Assembly (NCBI GenBank): GCA_934569195.1
Contig: CAKTKB010000067.1
Coordinates: 1 to 7,708 of the forward strand
Direction: 5' to 3'
Source: an uncultured Oscillospiraceae bacterium
GTDB lineage: Bacteria; Bacillota; Clostridia; Oscillospirales; Oscillospiraceae
Length of the DNA stretch: 7,708 nucleotides
The notes under the pieces were generated by a model. It did no database searches. It was given only the letters and a program-made list of their open reading frames with translations, and was not told where the DNA came from. Position numbers and translations under genes: made by a program. Of this stretch, positions 1-6,875 are shown one piece after another. Each line of letters opens with the position of its first letter. The stretch's first letter is position 1.

Positions 1-1
1 G

Positions 2-454
2 GAGAGTCTGAGCCAGTTCCGGAATATGGCGGGGCGGCAGGAAATTTTCCAGGCCAGAGGTTATACGATCATGAATGACTGCTACAATGCAGGTCCGGAA
101 TCCATGAGCGCGGCGCTGAATGTGCTGGGCAACCGGGAGGGACGGAAGATTGCCGTCCTGGGAGATATGCTGGAGCTGGGCGTGTGTACCCAGGCAGAGC
201 ACTACCGTGTGGGCCGGATAGCAGCCGAAAAGGCCGATGTGCTGCTGGCCTATGGCCCGAACGGAGGCCGGATGGTGAACGGCGCCCTGACCGGAGGAAT
301 GGATCAGGATAAGGCGCGGGCCTTTGAGGATCAGCAGGCCCTGGTCACGGCGCTCAAGCGGATTGCAAAGCCGGGAGACGTGATCCTTTTCAAGGGGAGC
401 CGGGGAATGCACCTGGAGAAGGCGCTGGAGCAGTTTTTACACGATGAGAATTGA
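2..454 (+). CDS. murF: UDP-MurNAc-tripeptide--D-Ala-D-Ala ligase MurF, C-terminal part
   Basis: The 3' end of murF; the frame is open to the left edge, so the start lies outside the window and the ATG at 26 is an internal Met. About 150 residues remain, roughly the last third of a family usually near 450. MurF is the cytoplasmic ATP-dependent ligase that adds D-Ala-D-Ala to the UDP-MurNAc-tripeptide. The fragment corresponds to the C-terminal Mur-ligase domain. Visible landmarks, numbered within the fragment, are NDCYNAGPESM (25-35), equivalent to the family's DxYNAxPxSM, then VLGDMLELG, and KGSRGMHLEKAL near the end. The ATP-binding P-loop would be upstream and is not seen. It precedes mraY by 15 bp, the usual dcw order, and is presumably co-transcribed with it. 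Asn stands where the first Asp of the DxYNA motif is more usual, a mild variation. MurC/D/E share the fold, but the YNA and GSRGM signatures favour MurF. Confidence 0.93.
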   Translation, partial: ESLSQFRNMAGRQEIFQARGYTIMNDCYNAGPESMSAALNVLGNREGRKIAVLGDMLELGVCTQAEHYRVGRIAAEKADVLLAYGPNGGRMVNGALTGGMDQDKARAFEDQQALVTALKRIAKPGDVILFKGSRGMHLEKALEQFLHDEN

Positions 455-469
455 ATCGGAGGATAGATC

Positions 470-1447
470 ATGACACGAATTGTGATAACCATGGCGGCGG
501 CCTACGTGCTGACCCTTCTTTTCGGGCGGCTCCTGCTGCCGGTGCTCCGAGCCTTAAAGGCAGGGCAGTCCGTGCGGGAGATCGGGCCGGTGTGGCACAA
601 CAACAAGGCGGGGACGCCGCTGATGGGCGGGCTGATGTTTATTGCTTCGCTCATCGTTTGCCTGTTGCTGAATCTGCCGAAAACGCAGGATTACACGGCA
701 TTTTACGTGCTTATCCTGGCGTTGTGCTTTGGCTTGGTGGGCTTTTTGGATGATTTCTGTAAGGTGCGGTATAAGCGGGACCTGGGCCTGACGGCAATCC
801 AGAAGGCCATGCTCCAGATGGCGGTGTCTGCGATTTTTCTCTACCTGCTTTACAAAAAGGGAGTCGTCACCTGTGACCTTTACATTCCCTTTGTGAATGT
901 GACGGTTTATATCCATCCTCTGGCATATATTTTCTTTGCCATGTTCGTCATGGTTGGCTGTGACAATGCGGTGAACCTGACCGACGGGATCGACGGCCTG
1001 TCCAGCTCGGTTACCATTCCCGTTATGCTGTTTTTTGTGGCCGCGGCGGTGGGAATGAAGCGGCTTGATCTGGCAATCCTGCCGGCGGCGCTGGTGGGTG
1101 GTCTGCTTGCCTATCTTGTGTTTAATTTTCATCCGGCCCAGGTGTTCATGGGGGATACCGGCTCGCTGTTTTTGGGCGGCGTGGTATGCGGCCTGGCATT
1201 TGCGCTGGATATGCCCCTGGTGCTGATTTTTGTCGGCTTCGTGTACATAGTGGAGACGCTGTCCGATGTGATTCAGGTGGCATATTTCAAGGCTACCCAC
1301 GGAAAGCGCTTTTTCAAGATGGCGCCCATTCACCACCACTTTGAAAAGTGTGGGTGGAAGGAAGAGAAAATTGTTTTCGTGTTTGCCGGCGTTTCCGCTT
1401 TGATGTGCCTGGTCGGCTGGCTGAGCGTGGCAGCCCGAATGAAATAA
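470..1447 (+). CDS. mraY: Phospho-N-acetylmuramoyl-pentapeptide-transferase MraY
   Basis: Integral membrane enzyme that transfers phospho-MurNAc-pentapeptide from UDP to undecaprenyl phosphate, making lipid I on the cytoplasmic face. The 325-residue length is normal for the family, and about ten hydrophobic segments run through it. Diagnostic motifs are all present: the DD pair in GFLDDFCKV (D94-D95), NAVNLTDGIDGL (166-177), FMGDTGS (226-232, D229) and APIHHHFE (285-292), the MraY-specific histidine motif that separates it from WecA/TagO relatives. These match the Mg2+ and nucleotide-binding residues known in the family. The ATG at 470 is chosen because GGAGG at 458-462 lies 7 nt upstream and the N-terminus starts directly with the first membrane segment. 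It follows murF by 15 bp and is followed after 27 bp by a SEDS gene, with no murD between them. Confidence 0.97.
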   Translation: MTRIVITMAAAYVLTLLFGRLLLPVLRALKAGQSVREIGPVWHNNKAGTPLMGGLMFIASLIVCLLLNLPKTQDYTAFYVLILALCFGLVGFLDDFCKVRYKRDLGLTAIQKAMLQMAVSAIFLYLLYKKGVVTCDLYIPFVNVTVYIHPLAYIFFAMFVMVGCDNAVNLTDGIDGLSSSVTIPVMLFFVAAAVGMKRLDLAILPAALVGGLLAYLVFNFHPAQVFMGDTGSLFLGGVVCGLAFALDMPLVLIFVGFVYIVETLSDVIQVAYFKATHGKRFFKMAPIHHHFEKCGWKEEKIVFVFAGVSALMCLVGWLSVAARMK

Positions 1448-1474
1448 GGATTTTTAGGGAAAGGAGCCTATTCC

Positions 1475-2647
1475 ATGGCAGCAGGGCAAAAGCTGTATGC
1501 CAAGGAGAACCGCCTGCCGGGAAGGCTCCGGCAGGAAGAAACTGTCGATCTTCCTTTTTTGCTGCTGGTACTGGCGCTGCTGGGGGTGGGGCTGGTTATG
1601 CTTTACTCCGCCAGCTACGCCCAGAGCGAGTATGATACCGGCTATCGAATTTCCACCCGCTATTTGCAGAAGCAGGCGGTCTGCGCCGGGCTGGGCCTGG
1701 TGTGTATGGCGGGATTCAGCCGTATTCCGGCTATGTTTTGGTATCGCGTGGCCTGGCCGCTGTACGCCGTGAGCATTGGACTGCTTCTGCTGGTCCTGGT
1801 TGCCGGGCAGGAGGTCAATGGAGCGCGCCGTTGGATCAGCCTGGCGGGGATTCAGTTCCAGCCGTCGGAAATTGCAAAGTTTGCCATGATTGCCGTCCTG
1901 GCGAGGCTGATCCGGGATTTCGGCCCCGGCGCCCGGAAGTTCCGGTATGGCGTCCTGGGCCTGGGCGGCGCACTTTTGGGAATCCTGCTGCCCTTGGCTC
2001 TGGAGAAGCACCTGTCGGCCATTTTGCTGATGGGAATGGTGGCAGTCGTCATGATGTTTATCGCAGGGACGGACCCCAGATGGCTTGCCGCAGGCGCCGG
2101 AGGGGCGGGCGTTTTTGTCCTGATTTACACAAAGTTTATGGGCTACGCCGGGGACCGTATCTCGGCCTGGCGAAACCCGCAGCAGGACCCGGGAGACACG
2201 GGTTATCAGATTTTGCAGTCGCTGTATGCCATCGGCTCCGGCGGCATCTTTGGCTTGGGCTTCGGAAAAAGCAGGCAGAAGTATCTCTATCTGCCGTTTC
2301 AATATAACGACTACATTTTTGCGATTATTTGCGAAGAGCTGGGATTTGTAGGGGCCGTCATGCTGATTGTGCTGTTTGCGGCTGCCATCGTCCGGGGATA
2401 CTGGATATCCCTCCGGGCGCGGGACCGGTTTTCCACGATTCTGGCGGCGGGACTTGTCACGCTGATCGCGGTGCAGACGGTGCTGAATCTGGGAGTTGTG
2501 ACCAATTTGCTGCCCTCCACCGGGATTTCGCTGCCCTTCTTTTCTTACGGAGGAACGGCTCTGGCGGTGAATCTCGGGGAGATGGGGATTGTCTTGTCCG
2601 TTTCCAGAGGACGGAACCGGGCGAAAATTCAGGAGGTTTTATCATGA
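1475..2647 (+). CDS. ftsW: SEDS-family peptidoglycan glycosyltransferase, FtsW/SpoVE type
   Basis: A polytopic membrane protein of 390 residues that polymerises lipid II into glycan strands, normally paired with a class B penicillin-binding protein at the septum. A roughly 25-residue cytoplasmic tail precedes the first membrane segment. Family signatures are GARRWISLAGIQFQPSE (116-132), NPQQDPGDTGYQILQSLYAI (234-253), GFGKSRQKYLYLP (262-274), NDYIFAIICEELGFVGA (278-294) and LPSTGISLPFFSYGG (346-360). D279 aligns with the Asp known to be essential in RodA/FtsW. FQYND replaces the more usual EAHTD just before it. The start at 1475 has AAGGAG at 1461-1466, 8 nt upstream. Its stop overlaps the murG start (ATGA), implying translational coupling. 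Position in the dcw cluster favours FtsW or the sporulation paralogue SpoVE over RodA; the sequence alone does not separate the first two. Confidence 0.93.
   Translation: MAAGQKLYAKENRLPGRLRQEETVDLPFLLLVLALLGVGLVMLYSASYAQSEYDTGYRISTRYLQKQAVCAGLGLVCMAGFSRIPAMFWYRVAWPLYAVSIGLLLLVLVAGQEVNGARRWISLAGIQFQPSEIAKFAMIAVLARLIRDFGPGARKFRYGVLGLGGALLGILLPLALEKHLSAILLMGMVAVVMMFIAGTDPRWLAAGAGGAGVFVLIYTKFMGYAGDRISAWRNPQQDPGDTGYQILQSLYAIGSGGIFGLGFGKSRQKYLYLPFQYNDYIFAIICEELGFVGAVMLIVLFAAAIVRGYWISLRARDRFSTILAAGLVTLIAVQTVLNLGVVTNLLPSTGISLPFFSYGGTALAVNLGEMGIVLSVSRGRNRAKIQEVLS
2631..2636 (+). promoter_or_regulatory. Shine-Dalgarno site of murG
   Basis: AGGAGG lies inside the last codons of the SEDS gene, 7 nt before the ATG at 2644. 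It fixes the murG start there, although the reading frame is open much further upstream to 2329. Confidence 0.88.
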
Positions 2648-3765
2648 GGGCCATTTTTACTTGCGGAGGGACGGGCGGCCACATCAACCCGGCTATTGCG
2701 GTGGCGGACACCCTTCGGGAGCGGCACCCGGACAGCGAGATTCTTTTTATCGGCGCGGCGGGTGAGATGGAAGAAAATCTGGTTCCCAGAGCCGGATACA
2801 GGCTGATCGGCTTGCCCTCGGCCTGTTTCGACCGGGATATATCCTGGGATTCTCTGAAGTACAATGTGCAGGGACTGGGAAAGATCCGCCAGGCAATCCG
2901 GCAGTGCCGGAAGATCGTGGAGGAATTCCGGCCGGATGTCATCATCGGTACGGGGGGATATGCCAGCTTCCCGGCTCTTTATGTGGGGACACGAAAAAAA
3001 ATCCCCACCTGCGTCCATGAAAGCAATGCCGTGCCGGGTCTGACCACCAAAATGGTGGCGGACAGAGTGGACCGGATACTGGTTTCCTTTGAGGAAAGCG
3101 GCGGCCATTACCCCCACCCGGACCGGGTCCGCGTGGTTGGAATGCCGGTGCGGAGAGAGTTCCTCTATACCCGGCAGGCGGATGCAAAGAAAAAGCTGGG
3201 AATAGACGGGCCGCTGGTGGTGTCGGCCTTCGGGAGCCTGGGAGCCAGGGATATGAACAAGGCGATTGCCGGGATGTTCCGGCTGGAGCAGGACCGGGGA
3301 TTCCCCTTTTATCACATCCACGCAACCGGCTCCTACGGCTGGGAATGGATGCCCCAAAAAGTGGGCGAGCTTGGCGTGAAGCTTGAGGAAAACAGCAGAA
3401 TCGATATGCGGGAGTATATTTATGATATGCCGACGGTCATGGCGGCGGCGGATGTTGTGATCAGCCGGGCCGGGGCGTCGAGCTGCAATGAAATTGCCGC
3501 CTCCGGGACGCCGTGTATCATGATTCCTTCACCCAATGTTACAAATCATCATCAGGAAAAAAACGCGCAGGTTTATGAGCAGCGCGGCGCAGCGCTGGTG
3601 ATCCCGGAGGAAGAGTGTACGGCGCAGCGGCTGATGGATGAGGTTACCGGACTGCTGGCAGATTCGCCCCGCCGGGAGCGGATGCGAAAGGCGCTGCTGG
3701 CATCGGTGGTTCCGGATTCCGCGGAAAAAATCTGCCGGATTCTGGAGGAACTGGCCAAAGCTTGA
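2644..3765 (+). CDS. murG: UDP-GlcNAc:lipid I N-acetylglucosaminyltransferase MurG
   Basis: A GT-B fold glycosyltransferase on the inner membrane face that adds GlcNAc to lipid I, giving lipid II. It has 373 residues, close to the usual 355-365. The N-terminal glycine loop GGTGGHINP (8-16) carries the conserved His13. The second loop is GTGGYASFPA (102-111), followed by HESNAVPGLTTK (125-136), the family's HEQNAVPG region. The C-terminal domain has FGSLGA (196-201), where GGSQGA is typical, then SRAGASSCNEI (274-284), with E283 at the place of the UDP-ribose-binding Glu. NHHQEKNA (301-308) holds the HQ..NA motif. The start is set by a strong Shine-Dalgarno site and by the protein beginning directly at the first beta strand (MRAIFTCGGTGGH). 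It overlaps the SEDS stop by 4 nt and precedes divIB by 22 bp. Confidence 0.97.
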   Translation: MRAIFTCGGTGGHINPAIAVADTLRERHPDSEILFIGAAGEMEENLVPRAGYRLIGLPSACFDRDISWDSLKYNVQGLGKIRQAIRQCRKIVEEFRPDVIIGTGGYASFPALYVGTRKKIPTCVHESNAVPGLTTKMVADRVDRILVSFEESGGHYPHPDRVRVVGMPVRREFLYTRQADAKKKLGIDGPLVVSAFGSLGARDMNKAIAGMFRLEQDRGFPFYHIHATGSYGWEWMPQKVGELGVKLEENSRIDMREYIYDMPTVMAAADVVISRAGASSCNEIAASGTPCIMIPSPNVTNHHQEKNAQVYEQRGAALVIPEEECTAQRLMDEVTGLLADSPRRERMRKALLASVVPDSAEKICRILEELAKA

Positions 3766-3775
3766 CGGCAGCAAA

Positions 3776-3781
3776 AAGGAG
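3776..3781 (+). promoter_or_regulatory. Shine-Dalgarno site of divIB
   Basis: AAGGAG sits between the murG stop and the ATG at 3788, with a 6-nt spacer. It supports 3788 as the start rather than in-frame codons inside murG, such as the ATG at 3638. Confidence 0.82.
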
Positions 3782-3787
3782 AAAAGT

Positions 3788-4825
3788 ATGGACACCCAGA
3801 ACAAAAGACCAACCAACAGACCGCGCAGGAATGCTCCGGGAGCCACTGCTGCCTCGTCGGAGAGACGGAACAGGCCGCGCAGTGCGGGAGCGGGGAAAAG
3901 CTCCGCAGCACCGGCGCGCTCGACGCCCCGCAGAAGAAACGCGAATCCTGCGCGTAGGCCGCGCAGACCGGCAGAGCGTCCGGAGATTGTGTATACGCAG
4001 CCCGGCCCCTTCAGCCGGAATCGATTTCTGCTTCGGCTGGCTACCGCCGCCGCTGTGGTGCTGGCGGTCATTTTTGGAATGTCCGTTTTCCTGAAGGTGC
4101 GCACGGTGACGGTCTCGGGCGCAAATCTCTACACGCCCTGGCAGGTGCGTCAGGCATCGGGAATCCAGGACGGAGACAGTCTGCTGACGCTGAACCAGCC
4201 TCGCCTGATCGGCAAGATTACCACGGCGCTGCCTTATGTGCAGAGCGCACGTATCGGAATAAAACTGCCGGATACGGTCAATATAGAGATTGTGGAAACG
4301 CAGGTCACCTATTCCGTGCAGGCGGAGGACAATACCTGGTGGCTTATCAGCGCCCAGGGGAAAGTGGTGGAGCAGACGGATGCGCTCCAGGCCGGGGAAT
4401 ATACCAAGATTTCCGGACTTCGGCTGGCCTCACCCCTGGCAGGACAGCCTGCCCAGGAGGCCGCTGCCGCCGCACCGGCAGCTACGGATCCGACCGATGT
4501 TACGGCGGATACCACCGGTGAGCCGACAACCGCTGCTTCCGGCAGCGGGTCAAAGAGGCTGGAGACCGTGCTGGAAATTCTCCAGGCCATGGAGGAGAAC
4601 GGATTTGTCGGCGGCGTGACGGGTGTGGATGTGTCGGATTTGCAGTCGGTCATTCTCTGGTACGGCACGCAATATGAAATCCGTATGGGGGAGAGCACAA
4701 ACCTGGCGTATAAGATTCGCTGCGCCCATGAGGCAATCGACCAGATGAGCCAATATCAGAGCGGCGTGCTGGATGTAAGCTTCACCCTCTGGGACGACAA
4801 AGTGGTATACACGCCCTATTCGTGA
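3788..4825 (+). CDS. divIB: Cell division protein DivIB/FtsQ (POTRA domain)
   Basis: A single-pass (type II) membrane protein of 345 residues that acts with DivIC/FtsB and FtsL at the septum. Residues 1-78 form a low-complexity cytoplasmic tail rich in Arg, Pro, Ala and Ser (17 Arg within the first 64). One membrane segment follows at about 80-102. The POTRA domain is at about 103-172, beginning VRTVTVSGANLYTPWQV and ending LPDTVNIEIVET, the classic FtsQ/DivIB pattern. A beta domain follows (WWLISAQGKVVEQTD... and later VTGVDVSDLQSVILWYG, then YEIRMGES), interrupted by an Ala/Thr/Pro-rich stretch at about 216-256. The tail and beta domain match the Gram-positive DivIB layout rather than proteobacterial FtsQ. 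The gene is last in the upstream array; the next gene begins 150 bp later behind its own promoter. Sequence identity in this family is low, so the call rests on architecture and position. Confidence 0.9.
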   Translation: MDTQNKRPTNRPRRNAPGATAASSERRNRPRSAGAGKSSAAPARSTPRRRNANPARRPRRPAERPEIVYTQPGPFSRNRFLLRLATAAAVVLAVIFGMSVFLKVRTVTVSGANLYTPWQVRQASGIQDGDSLLTLNQPRLIGKITTALPYVQSARIGIKLPDTVNIEIVETQVTYSVQAEDNTWWLISAQGKVVEQTDALQAGEYTKISGLRLASPLAGQPAQEAAAAAPAATDPTDVTADTTGEPTTAASGSGSKRLETVLEILQAMEENGFVGGVTGVDVSDLQSVILWYGTQYEIRMGESTNLAYKIRCAHEAIDQMSQYQSGVLDVSFTLWDDKVVYTPYS

Positions 4826-4834
4826 CATTGTCGT

Positions 4835-4861
4835 AAATTCTTTGGCGAAAAAAGCGAATTT
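4835..4861. repeat. AT-rich inverted repeat upstream of the ftsZ promoter
   Basis: AAATTC (4835-4840) and GAATTT (4856-4861) are perfect inverted arms around a 15-nt spacer that includes GGCGAAAAAAGCG. The second arm ends 3 bp before the -35 hexamer. It has no downstream T-tract and only weak pairing, so it is not a convincing terminator for divIB. It could be an operator or chance in AT-rich DNA. Confidence 0.25.
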
Positions 4862-4864
4862 CTA

Positions 4865-4893
4865 TTGACCAAATCGCCTTTTCGGGATAGAAT
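4865..4893 (+). promoter_or_regulatory. Sigma-A-type promoter of ftsZ
   Basis: TTGACC (4865-4870; 5 of 6 to the -35 consensus TTGACA) is separated by exactly 17 bp from TAGAAT (4888-4893; 5 of 6 to TATAAT). The surroundings are AT-rich against a GC-rich background. Transcription would begin near 4900, giving a leader of about 75 nt before ftsZ. It lies in the one long intergenic gap of the window. It should provide ftsZ expression independent of the upstream murF-divIB transcript, which may also read through because no good terminator is seen between divIB and this site. Confidence 0.82.
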
Positions 4894-4916
4894 AGAAAAG
4901 TAACAAATAATAAACA

Positions 4917-4938
4917 GAGCAGCGGCGCCCTCCGGCTC
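4917..4938 (+). other. Possible hairpin in the ftsZ leader
   Basis: GAGC (4917-4920) can pair with GCTC (4935-4938), and CGG (4923-4925) with CCG (4932-4934). This leaves a 2-nt bulge and a 6-nt loop. It lies in the predicted leader, 24 nt upstream of the Shine-Dalgarno site. The structure is short and imperfect and is followed by no T-tract, so it is neither a terminator nor a recognised riboswitch. It might protect the 5' end of the transcript or be chance. Confidence 0.3.
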
Positions 4939-4950
4939 CCTGCAGGACCA

Positions 4951-4964
4951 TACATAGTACATAG
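4951..4964 (+). repeat. 7-bp tandem duplication TACATAG before ftsZ
   Basis: TACATAG occurs twice in perfect head-to-tail order (4951-4957 and 4958-4964). The last two bases of the second copy are the first two bases of the Shine-Dalgarno site. It could be a slippage product or a spacer; no function can be claimed. Confidence 0.6.
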
Positions 4965-4968
4965 GAGG
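4963..4968 (+). promoter_or_regulatory. Shine-Dalgarno site of ftsZ
   Basis: AGGAGG, continuing as AGGAGGAG, lies 7 nt before the ATG at 4976. This is a near-perfect site in an unstructured A/T-rich context, consistent with efficient translation of ftsZ. Confidence 0.9.
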
Positions 4969-4975
4969 AGATCAT

Positions 4976-6070
<1,095 letters not shown>

Positions 6071-6081
6071 GCATAACCCAG

Positions 6082-6111
6082 CATCCCGGGCTTGTGCCCG
6101 GGATGTTTTTT
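6082..6111 (+). terminator. Intrinsic terminator after ftsZ
   Basis: A perfect 10-bp stem (6082-6091 with 6096-6105, arms CATCCCGGGC and GCCCGGGATG) closes a TTGT loop. Six T residues follow directly (6106-6111). It starts 12 bases after the ftsZ stop. The T-tract ends only two bases before the Shine-Dalgarno site of the next gene, so the two signals are almost fused. Confidence 0.93.
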
Positions 6112-6113
6112 AC

Positions 6114-6118
6114 GGAGG
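6114..6118 (+). promoter_or_regulatory. Shine-Dalgarno site of the methyltransferase gene
   Basis: GGAGG lies 7 nt before the ATG at 6126 and immediately downstream of the terminator T-tract. It decides the start at 6126; the same frame is open upstream through the ftsZ 3' end, but those codons would cross the terminator hairpin. Confidence 0.85.
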
Positions 6119-6125
6119 GCAGCTT

Positions 6126-6875
6126 ATGAGCGCATATGAAATGCTGGCCGGATGCTATGACCGGCTGACAAACGACGTGGACTACCGTCAGGTGGTGGCG
6201 TTTTACGACCGGATTCTGGAGAAGGAAGGGCTTCATCCCCGCACGGCGGTAGACCTGGCCTGCGGAACGGGGTCCGTGTCTGTGCTTCTGGCCGAGAAGG
6301 GACTGCGGGTTACCGGCGTGGATATGTCCGAACAGATGCTGACGGCGGCAAGCCAGAAGGTCCAGGGTATGGAAAATCCGCCTCTGTTCGTGCATCAGAA
6401 GCTTCAGAATCTGTCTCTTCCCAGAGGTGTGGACCTGGCAGTCTGCGCGCTGGACAGTTTGGACTATATTCTCAGGCCGGAGGAATGCCTGACGGCCCTG
6501 AGGCGGGTTTATCATGTGCTCAATCCTGGGGGGATTTTTATTTTCGACGTAAATACGCCGGAAAAGCTCCGGGCGATGGACGGACAGATTTTCCTGGATG
6601 AGGACGAGGACGTGTACTGCGTCTGGCGGGGCCTGTTCGACGAGCAGAGCAATATTTGCTCCTACGGAATGGACCTGTTCTGCCGGGAGGGAGAGCTATG
6701 GCGCAGGAGCTTTGAGGAGCATCGGGAATACGCTTACTCCCAGGAAATGCTGACAGATTTTCTGCGCCGTGCAGGATTTACCTCCATTCGGGTTTATGCG
6801 GACCGGCTGATGGAGTCTCCGCGTCCGGGAGAACAGCGAATCTACTTAAAAGCGAGAAAGGGAAGCATACGATGA
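6126..6875 (+). CDS. Class I SAM-dependent methyltransferase, YqeM-like
   Basis: A 249-residue soluble protein with a Rossmann methyltransferase core. The N-terminus, YEMLAGCYDRLTNDVDY (4-20), resembles the start of Bacillus YqeM-type proteins. Motif I is VDLACGTGSVS (42-52), the SAM-binding glycine loop, and VTGVDMSEQML (62-72) carries the acidic residue that would bind the SAM ribose. LAVCALDSLDYI (104-115) lies in the motif II/III region, followed by LNPGGIFIFDVNTP (132-145). The C-terminal half (FDEQSNICSYGMDLF, then EEHREYAYSQEMLTDFLRRAGF) is typical of this uncharacterised group. The substrate cannot be read from the sequence; a small molecule, RNA or protein are all possible. Its stop overlaps the hslO start (ATGA), so the two are translationally coupled. 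No promoter fits between the ftsZ terminator and this gene. Confidence 0.88.
   Translation: MSAYEMLAGCYDRLTNDVDYRQVVAFYDRILEKEGLHPRTAVDLACGTGSVSVLLAEKGLRVTGVDMSEQMLTAASQKVQGMENPPLFVHQKLQNLSLPRGVDLAVCALDSLDYILRPEECLTALRRVYHVLNPGGIFIFDVNTPEKLRAMDGQIFLDEDEDVYCVWRGLFDEQSNICSYGMDLFCREGELWRRSFEEHREYAYSQEMLTDFLRRAGFTSIRVYADRLMESPRPGEQRIYLKARKGSIR

Noticed and set aside
451..753. TTG-initiated frame overlapping the start of mraY
   Set aside because: It overlaps mraY in another frame, has no ribosome site of its own, and is low-complexity shadow sequence.
554..1339. Long open frame on the minus strand opposite mraY (261 codons)
   Set aside because: It is rich in His, Gln and Arg, has no recognisable motif, and lies wholly opposite a clear MraY gene. 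This is the usual antisense shadow of GC-rich coding DNA.
1454..2302. Long open frame on the minus strand opposite the SEDS gene (282 codons)
   Set aside because: Same His/Gln/Arg-rich shadow composition; the plus-strand frame carries all SEDS signatures.
2329..2643. Possible N-terminal extension of MurG into the SEDS gene
   Set aside because: The frame is open by chance. MurG proteins begin right before the GGTGGH loop, and the AGGAGG at 2631-2636 points to 2644.
3638..3787. Possible upstream start of DivIB inside murG
   Set aside because: The extra residues lie over conserved MurG codons, and AAGGAG at 3776-3781 is correctly spaced for 3788.
4906..4911. AATAAT as an alternative -10 box for ftsZ
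   Set aside because: There is no -35-like hexamer 16-18 bp upstream; the TTGACC/TAGAAT pair is far better.
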